Shown here one piece after another: positions 6,500-14,900 of a stretch of DNA of 15,193 bases. The DNA comes from Syntrophomonadaceae bacterium (lineage in GTDB: Bacteria; Bacillota; Syntrophomonadia; Syntrophomonadales; Syntrophomonadaceae): the NCBI GenBank assembly GCA_031265005.1, contig JAISDD010000008.1, positions 1 to 15,193 of the forward strand, read 5' to 3'. Position 1 is the stretch's first letter, and every line of letters starts with the position of its first letter. The notes under the pieces are model-generated. The model was not told the origin of the DNA. It searched no databases and saw only the letters and a program-made list of their open reading frames with translations. The position numbers and the translations under genes were made by a program.

Positions 6500-7732
6500 T
6501 TACTTATAAAAATGTTTGACCCAATCAATAATAGGAGCCAGCATGTAAAAAGAACCGCTAACCAACATATAATCGTCATTTTGCAACATCTTTAAAGCAA
6601 TTGCAAACGCTTCGGAAATATTTTCGCATCCCTCAATATTATTGCTGTTAAAACCGTCTATTGAAGGCCATTCCCGCCAATGTTTGGAGCGCTCGGTATT
6701 AGGATTAGTGAAAATAACAAATTTAGTATTTTCTAACAAAGGGGTCAGAAAAGAAAATTTATCTTTATCATCTAATAATGTACATATTAAAATTTTTTGG
6801 CGGCGCGGATATAATTCATTTAAAGATTTAGCTAAAGCGGCGGCTCCGTGTCCATTGTGGGCGGCGTCGGCGATGATCATAGGTTCATTTTGTAAAATTT
6901 CTAATCTTCCTGGTAAATATGTTCTGGAAAAAGCTGTTGTGATATGTTCAGTTTTTATAATATAACCTTTGTTTTTCAAAACCAAACAAGTAAGAAAAGC
7001 AACAGCGGCGTTTTCTATTTGATAGCCGCCCCGTAAAGATAAAGAAGTTATTTCAATAGTTTCATTTTGGTATTGCATGACTAGATTGCGGCTCAGGTCG
7101 GAGTTAAGGGAGTTTTTCAGGATGTTGACATCGCTTATGGAATATAGCGGGGCGTTTTGTTCTTGAATTCGCTGGGAAATGACCGGCCAGGCTTCGGGAT
7201 GAATGTTGCCTGTTATTAGCGGGACGTTTCGTTTAATAATTCCGGCTTTGTTTTCAGCGATCAAAGAACGGGTATTCCCTAAAAAAGTTAAATGGTCCAG
7301 TTCTGTATTGGTTATTACTGCGGCTTCCGGTTCGATAACGTTGGTGGAATCAAAACGGCCGCCCATCCCCACCTCAAGAACAACTATGTCAACTTTTTCA
7401 TCAAAGAAATAAGCGAAAGCCGCAGCTGTTAATTTTTCAAATTCTGTAGGCCAATATATTTCGTCCAATTCAGAGACGATGTGCTTATTGATATTTTTTA
7501 AATAATTAATCAGAGTTTCTGCCGCAATGGTTTTTCCATTAACAACAAAACGCTCTTGATAAGAAAAAATATGGGGAGAAGTAAATTTCCCGACTTTATA
7601 GCCGGCTTGCAGTAAGGTTTCGGCCACAAAAGAGGACACGGAACCTTTACCGTTAGTACCGGCTATGTGTACGTAAGCCATTCCCTGTTCCGGGTGGCCC
7701 ATAACAGCCAATAATTTTTCTATGCGTTCCAA
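6500..7732 (-). CDS. folC: Folylpolyglutamate synthase / dihydrofolate synthase
   Basis: FolC adds glutamate to folates (and to dihydropteroate in bifunctional forms), using ATP in the cytosol. Numbering from the TTG at 7732 (410 aa), it has the P-loop GTNGKGS (25-31), TSPHIFSYQERF (51-62), TEFE (97-100), the signature GMGGRFDSTN (122-131), ENKAGIIK (160-167, modified-lysine site), DAAHNGHG, and the C-terminal SGSFYML. The TTG is only the nearest standard initiator and has no ribosome binding site. The frame stays open upstream and encodes SLNEYAGAGIQLG, which matches the normal FolC N-terminus, so the real protein probably starts near 7792, perhaps at an ATT overlapping the valS end by 13 nt. 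It follows valS in one transcript. No terminator is seen before the rex promoter. Confidence 0.93.
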   Translation of the reverse strand: MERIEKLLAVMGHPEQGMAYVHIAGTNGKGSVSSFVAETLLQAGYKVGKFTSPHIFSYQERFVVNGKTIAAETLINYLKNINKHIVSELDEIYWPTEFEKLTAAAFAYFFDEKVDIVVLEVGMGGRFDSTNVIEPEAAVITNTELDHLTFLGNTRSLIAENKAGIIKRNVPLITGNIHPEAWPVISQRIQEQNAPLYSISDVNILKNSLNSDLSRNLVMQYQNETIEITSLSLRGGYQIENAAVAFLTCLVLKNKGYIIKTEHITTAFSRTYLPGRLEILQNEPMIIADAAHNGHGAAALAKSLNELYPRRQKILICTLLDDKDKFSFLTPLLENTKFVIFTNPNTERSKHWREWPSIDGFNSNNIEGCENISEAFAIALKMLQNDDYMLVSGSFYMLAPIIDWVKHFYK

Positions 7733-7779
7733 GCCTAGTTGAATGCCTGCGCCGGCATATTCATTTAAGGATTGGACTA

Positions 7780-10437
7780 CTAATTCCTCAATACCTGCAG
7801 ACGTTTTAAAATACCTTCTTTCTTGATTTCAGCTTCTTGCAGTTTCGCTCTTTCTTTATCAACAACATCTAGAGGAGCTTTAGATAAAAATTTATCGTTA
7901 TTCAGTTTACCGGCGGATTGTTCAAGTTCTTTGGCGATTTTGCCTAATTCTTTATTTAACCGGTTTATTTCTTGCTCCGTATTTATGATTCCTTCTAACG
8001 GGATATACAAAACGCTATCGGTAAACTGAGCGGCAGCGGCTTGAGTGGGCGGGCTGGCCAAATGATTTTCGGTTTTTATATTTTCCACCCCGGCCATAGT
8101 TTTTATATATAATTGGTTATCAGCAACCAAATTGATAAAATACTCGTTTGAGGATACTAACAATATATCAATTTTAGTTCCCGGATTGATCGTAAATTCT
8201 CCGCGAATATTACGGATAACTTTAATTAGTGTCATGACCTGCGTCATTTCCTCTAAAGCTGAAAGCTGTATAAGAGCAGGGTCCGTTTGGGGCCACGCGT
8301 CCAACATGATAGTTTCGCTTGCGCCGGGTAAATTATGGTATATTTCTTCAGTTATGAACGGCATAAAAGGATGGAGCAGGCGCAATATTTCCGTTAAGGT
8401 TGTGTACAATACATTTTGAGCGATAAGACGTTCATGAGGGGCAAAAGTTTTTGACAGGCGCGGTTTGACCAGTTCGATATACCAATCGCAAAAATCATCC
8501 CAGATAAAATCATATAAAATTCTGGCCGCTTCTCCTAATTCATAATTTTCTAAATGCTGATTTATTTCTGCTTTGCGCTGCTGTATGCGTGTCAAGAGCC
8601 ATCTGTCCGCTAATTGCAGTTCAGAAGATTTTATATCTGTGTACTTATAACCGTCTAAGTTCATCAGCACAAAACGCGCCGCGTTCCATAGTTTATTGGC
8701 AAAGTTGCGTGTATTTTCAACTTTTTCCCAATTAAAACGGATGTCATTGCCGGGAGTGACCCCGGTGATCATGGAAAAACGCAGAGTATCAGCGCCAAAT
8801 TGGTTAATAACGTCTATAGGGTCTATGCCGTTGCCTAGCGATTTGCTCATTTTACGCCCCTGCTGATCCAAAATCAGCCCGTGGATATTGACATTATAAA
8901 AAGGAATTTGGCCGGTGTGCTCCAAGCCGGAGAATATCATGCGGGCTACCCAGAAAAATATAATATCCCGGCCGGTCACTAGCACTGAAGTAGGATAAAA
9001 ATCTTGCAGATTTTGCGTTTTCTCCGGCCAACCCAGAGTTGCAAAAGGCCATAAAGCGCTGCTGAACCAAGTGTCCAGTACATCTTCATCCTGTACTAAA
9101 TTATGAGAAGCGCATGACGGGCAGGCGGCAGGGTCGTCTTTGCTGCATATTATCTGACCGCAGGACTGGCAATACCATACTGGTATCCGGTGTCCCCACC
9201 ATAACTGACGTGAGATACACCAGTCACGGATGTTTTCCATCCAGCCGGTATATATTTTGGTGAAACGCTCCGGAATAAATGTAATGCTGCCATTTACTAC
9301 GGCCTCTAAAGCAGGCTGCGCTAAAGGTTTCATTTTGACAAACCATTGTTTGGATATCAAAGGCTCAATTATAGCGTTGCAGCGCTGGCAATGCCCGATG
9401 GTATGGTGGTGATTTTCTGTTTTTACCAGTAAGTTTTGTTTCTCCAGGTCGCTGAGAACTTGCCGGCGGCACTGTGACCTTTCCAAGCCTTCATATTTAC
9501 CGGCGTTTTCGTTCATGTAACCATTAGTATTCATGACTGTGATCTGGGGAAGGTTATGACGCAGCCCCATTTCAAAATCGTTGGGATCGTGCGCAGGTGT
9601 TACCTTTACAGCGCCGGTGCCAAAGTCAATATCAACATATTCGTCGGCAAAAATGGGAATCAGCCGTTCGGTCAAAGGTAAACGCACTGTTTTGCCTACC
9701 AGGGATTTGAACCTTTCGTCGCCGGGATTTACCGCGACGCCGGTATCGCCCAAAATAGTTTCCGGCCGGGTGGTGGCGACGGTCAGATATTCGCCGCTGT
9801 TATCCAAAGGATACTTGATATACCATAAATGTCCGTCATGTTCTTCATGTTCCACTTCTATATCTGAAATGGCGGTATCACACTGAGGACACCAGTTTAT
9901 GATATAATTGCCCTGATAAATCAAATTTTTATTATAAAAATTGACAAAAACTTCCCGCACGGCTTCGGAATATTTTTCATCCATGGTGAAGCGGGTAAGC
10001 GACCAATCGCAAGAAGACCCTATCAAACTTAACTGGTTGCTTATCCGGTCTCCGTATATATCTTTCCATTGCCACACGCGTTTTAAAAACTCTTCGCGCC
10101 CTAAATCTTCTTTGCTTAAAGATTCGGCGGCCAAAGCTTCTACTATCCGTGCTTGAGTCGCGATACCGGCATGGTCGGTTCCCGGAAGCCATAAACACCT
10201 GTAGCCCTGCATCCTTTTCCATCTTACCAATATATCTTGTAAAGTATTATCTAAAGCGTGTCCCAGATGCAAAGAACCAGTTACGTTAGGAGGCGGCATA
10301 ACTATAGAAAAGGTTTCCTTATTTCTGTCTGCCGCCGGTTTAAAATAATCGTGGTCTTTCCAATAAGCGTACCATTTGTTTTCTACTTGCGCCGGATCAT
10401 AAACAGGGTCTAATTGAATTTTGTCATAGGGTTGCAT
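7780..10437 (-). CDS. valS: Valyl-tRNA synthetase
   Basis: Charges tRNA-Val with valine; class I, cytosolic. The 885-residue length is normal. It shows the HIGH-type motif PPPNVTGSLHLGH (48-60), a CP1 editing domain in the middle, cysteine-rich knuckles (WCPQC; HCQRC; a CxxC...CxxC ribbon beginning WYCQSCG), KMSKS (529-533), an anticodon-binding domain, and the C-terminal coiled coil (about 815-885, rich in Glu/Lys/Leu) typical of ValRS. The ATG has GGAGG 7 nt upstream. Its end overlaps the folC frame. No T-box leader, the usual control of this gene in Bacillota, is present in the 110 nt to dinD, and no promoter is obvious there, so expression may come from a promoter upstream of the dinD pair. 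Confidence 0.97.
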   Translation of the reverse strand: MQPYDKIQLDPVYDPAQVENKWYAYWKDHDYFKPAADRNKETFSIVMPPPNVTGSLHLGHALDNTLQDILVRWKRMQGYRCLWLPGTDHAGIATQARIVEALAAESLSKEDLGREEFLKRVWQWKDIYGDRISNQLSLIGSSCDWSLTRFTMDEKYSEAVREVFVNFYNKNLIYQGNYIINWCPQCDTAISDIEVEHEEHDGHLWYIKYPLDNSGEYLTVATTRPETILGDTGVAVNPGDERFKSLVGKTVRLPLTERLIPIFADEYVDIDFGTGAVKVTPAHDPNDFEMGLRHNLPQITVMNTNGYMNENAGKYEGLERSQCRRQVLSDLEKQNLLVKTENHHHTIGHCQRCNAIIEPLISKQWFVKMKPLAQPALEAVVNGSITFIPERFTKIYTGWMENIRDWCISRQLWWGHRIPVWYCQSCGQIICSKDDPAACPSCASHNLVQDEDVLDTWFSSALWPFATLGWPEKTQNLQDFYPTSVLVTGRDIIFFWVARMIFSGLEHTGQIPFYNVNIHGLILDQQGRKMSKSLGNGIDPIDVINQFGADTLRFSMITGVTPGNDIRFNWEKVENTRNFANKLWNAARFVLMNLDGYKYTDIKSSELQLADRWLLTRIQQRKAEINQHLENYELGEAARILYDFIWDDFCDWYIELVKPRLSKTFAPHERLIAQNVLYTTLTEILRLLHPFMPFITEEIYHNLPGASETIMLDAWPQTDPALIQLSALEEMTQVMTLIKVIRNIRGEFTINPGTKIDILLVSSNEYFINLVADNQLYIKTMAGVENIKTENHLASPPTQAAAAQFTDSVLYIPLEGIINTEQEINRLNKELGKIAKELEQSAGKLNNDKFLSKAPLDVVDKERAKLQEAEIKKEGILKRLQVLRN

Positions 10438-10498
10438 TTTTATTCCTCCACTTCAGTATCTCCATGACTCTGGAAGGCTTATTTGCTGTGGCGTTCAT
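10424..10498 (-). pseudogene. Truncated TnpW-like ORF fused onto the valS leader
   Basis: An ATG at 10498 with a strong GGAGG 6 nt upstream starts MNATANKPSRVME. This resembles the N-terminus of small transposon-encoded TnpW-type proteins of clostridial elements, which continue with an IGxTTY-like strand. Here the similarity stops after about 13 residues and the frame runs through the valS ribosome binding site, stopping 14 nt inside valS. The simplest reading is a gene cut short by a deletion or insertion junction near 10455-10465. The family assignment rests on memory of a short motif and needs a search. Confidence 0.4.
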
Positions 10499-10551
10499 CT
10501 GCCGCCTCCATCTTGCGTTTCTGCTAATGCGGACACTGTGGCCGCACTCAT
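10495..10551 (-). CDS. Tiny ORF between dinD and the TnpW-like remnant
   Basis: Eighteen codons (MSAATVSALAETQDGGGR). The ATG overlaps the dinD stop as ATGA, and its own stop overlaps the next ATG as ATGA, so three frames form a chain typical of compact mobile-element operons. It has no recognised family and could be a translational-coupling device or chance. Confidence 0.25.
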   Translation of the reverse strand: MSAATVSALAETQDGGGR

Positions 10552-11408
10552 TCGTCTAGCATCAGAGACTTTTTCTTAGCCTTTTGTTTCAATTCAGCCA
10601 ACCGTTCTTTTTCCACTTGGGCAATGCTCTTTTCCGGATTGGGCAAATCTTCCGGCATCGTGCCGCCGACCCGCTCAATCGCCGCCCGCACTTCACGCCC
10701 GACGGCATGATGTGTAGCGTTGGCTTCGGGAGCAGCGCTTACTTTGTCGCGCTTCAGCTTTTCCTCTGTCTGCGATATGCGGAAAAGATTGGCGATAAGC
10801 TCCGTGCTGCCCATAAAGTCAAGTATTTTATCGCGGACGGGCAGTTTTTTGCGGGCGTGGATGTCGTCAACTGTCAGACCGCCGTACAAGCCCATATATC
10901 CAGCGTTCTGAAATATGGCAAACTCCTCGTTGGTAATCACGCCTGCGTCATATGCCGCTTCCGCAAGCATTTGATTCCACTGTTTGATGTCTCCCCGTAT
11001 GACAAGCCGCCGACTGTCTTCGTCCAGTTGGTTGAACCTGTCCGCTATTTCCTGCCGATATGTCTGTATGGCGAAATAGGTTTGTCCAAGCGCAATGACC
11101 TCCTTGCGCGGATCGCCGTTCTGCACGATGAGATAACAGGCGTAGCGAGAAAGCTCATAATCTTTGAGCGGCTTCGAAGTTGCGCCAGCTTCTACGATTT
11201 TGCTGAGGTCAGCAAAATCGTAAACGATATCATGGCCGCTGTTGTTGCAGGCTATCATCGCCTTGTCAATGACCTTGGTAAAGTTGCGCCATTGCGTGTA
11301 ATCCAATACCAGTGCAAGTTCACGGGCGTACCAATACTCGCTCCCATCATCGCGGACGTGCTTGATGTCCTCAAACCGCTTGTATTCCACTGCTTTGAGT
11401 TCACTCAT
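10548..11408 (-). CDS. dinD: DNA damage-inducible protein D (DinD-like)
   Basis: A 286-residue DinD-family protein. E. coli DinD is an SOS-induced protein reported to interfere with RecA filaments; whether that holds here is unknown. Diagnostic blocks are EYWYARELALVLDYTQWRNF (about 19-38), KVIDKAMIACNNSG (about 40-53), LSRYACYLIVQNGDPRKEV (about 85-103), FQNAGYMGLYGG (about 165-176), LIANLFRISQTEEKLKRD (about 203-220), and a terminal charged Lys/Glu segment. The length fits full-length members. The start is set by GGAGG 7 nt upstream and overlaps the end of the XRE regulator gene by 8 nt. I see no SOS box in the promoter region. Members of this family are often carried on mobile elements; the visibly higher G+C here and the neighbouring TnpW-like remnant agree with that. 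Confidence 0.87.
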   Translation of the reverse strand: MSELKAVEYKRFEDIKHVRDDGSEYWYARELALVLDYTQWRNFTKVIDKAMIACNNSGHDIVYDFADLSKIVEAGATSKPLKDYELSRYACYLIVQNGDPRKEVIALGQTYFAIQTYRQEIADRFNQLDEDSRRLVIRGDIKQWNQMLAEAAYDAGVITNEEFAIFQNAGYMGLYGGLTVDDIHARKKLPVRDKILDFMGSTELIANLFRISQTEEKLKRDKVSAAPEANATHHAVGREVRAAIERVGGTMPEDLPNPEKSIAQVEKERLAELKQKAKKKSLMLDE

Positions 11409-11649
11409 GGCGACACCTCCACCAGCCTAAATTTTCTTTTTTTTCGTCATCGAGTATTTCCGGCGGTATTGGTATGTTCCTGACCTTGCAGAAGTCAAGG
11501 AAACTCTTTCGTCCCAGTTGACTTGGCTCGACCGCTTTTTTCTCCCAACGGTTGATGGAGGAAAAGCTGACATTAAGCTCTTTCGCCAACTCACGCTGGC
11601 TCATCTCCATTTCACGCCTGATTTTTCTCATATACTCAGGTAAAGTCAT
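11401..11649 (-). CDS. XRE-family helix-turn-helix regulator
   Basis: An 82-residue DNA-binding protein. A Cro/CI-type helix-turn-helix spans about residues 3-60: MRKIRREMEMSQRELAKELN, then VSFSSINRWEKKAVEPS with the recognition helix and the characteristic NRWE. The C-terminus is short and basic. The ATG at 11649 is chosen over one 15 nt upstream because the latter lies inside the GGGAGGTG ribosome binding site. The gene overlaps dinD by 8 nt, so the two are translationally coupled. It probably controls the pair through the inverted repeat around its promoter. The target is inferred, not shown. Confidence 0.85.
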   Translation of the reverse strand: MTLPEYMRKIRREMEMSQRELAKELNVSFSSINRWEKKAVEPSQLGRKSFLDFCKVRNIPIPPEILDDEKKENLGWWRCRHE

Positions 11650-11665
11650 GACAACACCTCCCATC

Positions 11666-11708
11666 GGTAAATACTCATTTGCGTACTATTATAGCAGATG
11701 AGCTTACC
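11666..11708 (-). promoter_or_regulatory. Promoter with flanking inverted repeat ahead of the XRE-dinD pair
   Basis: The minus strand has TGcTATAAT (11688-11696), a perfect -10 with extension and no good -35. Flanking it are GGTAA...CTCAT (11666-11670, 11674-11678) and ATGAG...TTACC (11698-11702, 11704-11708), two broken 10-bp arms in inverted orientation. An operator enclosing the -10 suits autorepression by the adjacent XRE protein. Confidence 0.5.
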
Positions 11709-11779
11709 AAAACGGAGCTTGAGAGGGTAGGCAAAACCTTTGGCCTGGACTGATGAAAAAAATCCGAAATACCCTTTAC

Positions 11780-11809
11780 ATTATAAATCTTAGTATCACT
11801 GCACTGCAA
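11780..11809 (-). promoter_or_regulatory. Second possible promoter upstream of the XRE-dinD-valS run
   Basis: TTGCAG (11804-11809), 18-nt spacing and TATAAT (11780-11785) on the minus strand, just after the surface-protein terminator. Downstream, AGGGTA/TACCCT (11724-11729, 11770-11775) and AGGC/GCCT (11729-11732, 11743-11746) could form short stems. It may be an original promoter of the valS unit now separated from it. Weak -35. Confidence 0.35.
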
Positions 11810-11810
11810 C

Positions 11811-11858
11811 AAAAAAACAAGAAAACGCCCGGCAGGACGGTGACCGCTCTGCCGGGCG
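11811..11858 (-). terminator. Strong terminator of the RCC1/SLH protein gene
   Basis: A 10-bp perfect G+C-rich stem (CGCCCGGCAG at 11826-11835 with CTGCCGGGCG at 11849-11858) is followed on the minus strand by TTTTCTTGTTTTTTT. It is about 70 nt past the stop codon at 11926. Confidence 0.9.
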
Positions 11859-11925
11859 CGTTTAACGTATGGTTTTTATTCAGGAGGCCTGCGTTTTTTC
11901 GCGATATGACCGGGCCTATTTTTAT

Positions 11926-14900
11926 TTAATTTGCCGCTTCGATAAACCTGTGCAGCATAGAAGCCACCTCCGCGCGGGTAGCGCTGCCGCTGGGGTCAAA
12001 AACATTGTTTGGCTTGCCGCTGACGATGCCGCCGCTGTAAAGCGTCTGCACGGCGTTTTTCGCGTATACCGCGATGCCGCTTTCGTCAGCGAAAGTCTGG
12101 TACTGGAGCGTTACCGGGAATTGCTTGCCCGCGAAATTCGCGTAGTTGGTAATGATGACCGTCAGGTCCTGTCTGCTGATCTGTGCGTCCGGAGCGAAAC
12201 GGTTATCTCCGACGCCGGACACTATGCCGGTTTCTTTCGCCCATTCAATGTAAGGAGCATAATACTGCCCCGCCTGTACGTCGCTGAAGCTGCTGGAGCT
12301 GTAAGTTCCGGCGCTAACTCCGTAAAGCCGCCCCAGCACCGTAACGATCATGCCTCTGGTTGTGGAAATATTTGGGCTGAAGGTGGTGGCGGAAGTACCC
12401 GCGAACAGTTGGTTTTCGTGGACATATTTCACATCGCCGTAAAACCAGTCCGCTTCGTGCACGTCGGTGAACGGGTTATTCCATACGGACGCGGCTGCAA
12501 AGGTTGGTTCGGTTTCCGGAATAACAGGCGTTTGTTCACTTTTCTGAGTTTCGGAAGTTGAGGCGCTGCTGCCGGATGAACCGCCGCCGCCTCCTCCACC
12601 GCCACCGGAGGATGAACCACCGCTGCTCCTGGTAGAGGATTGTATTATTTCCTCCACCGTAATATCGTTGTCGCTTAACATATCGGAAGTGTATACTTTA
12701 TCGTCAAGCGTAAGTGTAACGGTTGTATCCTTTAAGCCGTGAATCGTAAGATTTTTTTCGGAAAATAATGAAGTAATTTCATTATCCGCCTTTCCGGAAG
12801 CCATTATTGTTGAGTACTTGCCTTCGTCGCTTATGAATGAATGGGTTACGGTAATTTCTTCGTCCAGCACATTATCAATATTTACGTTGCTTGCGACATC
12901 CTCGATTGTGAAACTGAGTGCGGCTCCAGCAGGGACATAGGCAGATACGCCTCCTTTATCCCCGCTCACAGAAAACTCCGAATCCTGTCCAATGTCGCTT
13001 ATTTCCACCGTGTTTGACGATGTTGACCAATAAGAATATAAGGGTTGACCGGCATCGCTACCATTGTCCTCACTTACCCGAATTGGAAGCAATAAATCCC
13101 CTGTCACAGTATAGCCATTTACCATGAATTCAGTCATTCCATCTGAATATCTAAACTGGCTGGCTGACGTTTGAATGAGCGCACTTGTACTTGGTTCTTT
13201 AGAAACGTTTAGCGAATTAAACGCGCCATAAACCATATTGACCGGAGTAGAAAACGCTAGGGCATCATACTCAGGATAATCGGGATTGCTCCATCCTGTA
13301 TAGGAGCCATCGGTCTTGTACAAATAAACATATTTTTTATCATTCGGGAAATTTGAATCATTGACAGCGATCTTCACTTCTGTGGCAGATTGACTTTCAA
13401 TGCCCAAAACATATACAGCATGACCTGCCCCCTTCCCTTCAATGCTAAACATAGTAATAACGACCGGTACTCCCGCACCGGATTCAAATTCGCGTATTGT
13501 GTCATAAAGAAGTTCATAATTACGTATCCTGACATTATTGTTATCGCCATTGCCAGTAACGTTATTTATTCGTTGCATCACCTCACTCTCCGAAGATTGA
13601 ACAAGATACGCATATTTGATAAAATCGGCGGCGGTTATACTTTCTTCCCCGCCAAGTTCAACGGTTAATATGTCATCGTTCCAGACGTATTTTGGCACAA
13701 GCATTTTGAGTTCCGTGTTTCGGGCAGTCAAAGGAACGTCTTTAAGATATTGTGCGCCGAATGTTGAAACGTCAGGCATACCGGCGTTGATGGCCGCTGT
13801 CGTGGCCGCCATGCCAAAACATTGTCCTCCCGTACCTTTATCTTTATCACCAGCATATAGTTTGCTGCCCAATATTTCACCAAACAGATTGGTGTAATAT
13901 CGTTTATCAATCTCGGTTTGTTGATTTCTGAATTCCCATCTATCTGTGTCGAAATTGACGGCATTGTTTATATTCATGATCTCAACGGGGGAAAGCTTAT
14001 CTACCGTTGTGCCGTCGCCAAGCATACCATATATGTTCCACCCCCAGGTCCAAAGGAAACCATCTGTCTTGATGACCGCTGTATGATCTCCTCCTGCACT
14101 GACGGCTGCCACGTCATCCATAATCTTAACGGGCGAAAGTCTGTCCACAGTTGTGCCGTCACCCAACTGTCCGTACTCATTGGATCCCCAAGCCCAAAGG
14201 GAACCATCCGTCTTGATGGCCGCTGTGTACTCCGCGCCTGCGCTGGTAGCCGATACTGCGTCCATAATCTTAACAGGCGAAAGCCTGTCCACAGTTGTGC
14301 CGTCGCCCAGCTGTCCCTTCCCATTCCACCCCCAAGTCCATAGGGAACCATCCATCTTAATGGCTGCAGTATAATTTGTTCCTGTACTGACGGCTGCCAC
14401 GCCGTCCATAATTTTCACAGGCGTAAGCTTATGATCGCCCATCGTACCATCGCCAACTGTTCCAATGATATTGTTCCCCCAAACCCAGAGAGAACCGTCT
14501 TCCTTGAGGGCTGCCGTGTGTGACACTCCGGTACTGACTGCGATCACGCCCTCCATAATCTTAACAGGGGAAAGCTTATCCACCGTCGTGCCGTCGCCAA
14601 GCTCACCGGCCGAATTCCACCCCCAGGTCCATAGGGAGCCGTCCGTCTTGATAGCCGCCGTGTGATTGGCTTTCATACTGACAATCATCACATTATCCAG
14701 AACCTTTACAGGCGAAGCCTTTTCATTCGTCGTGCCGTCGCCAAGTTGGCCAAGGTCATTTCGCCCCCAAGTCCAGAGAGAACCATCCGTCTTGATAGCG
14801 CCCGAGTGAAAAAAACCTGTATTTACGGCAGTCACATCGTCCATAATCTGCACAGGCGAAGTCGTCCCCCCTGCTGTGCCGTTACCCAATTTGCCGAAGC

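Noticed and set aside
10584..11483. 299-codon plus-strand ORF opposite dinD
   Set aside because: It lies wholly antisense to the recognisable DinD and XRE genes, has no ribosome site and resembles no family; it is an effect of G+C-rich antisense codons.
11652..11750. Plus-strand fragment ending DELTKTELERVGKTFGLD and a stop
   Set aside because: It has a protein-like look, possibly a gene remnant, but it is only about 33 codons, has no start, overlaps the XRE promoter and matches no family I can name.
11869..12561. 230-codon plus-strand ORF opposite the SLH domains
   Set aside because: It starts beside the terminator and runs antisense to well-defined SLH domains; its composition is that of a shadow frame.
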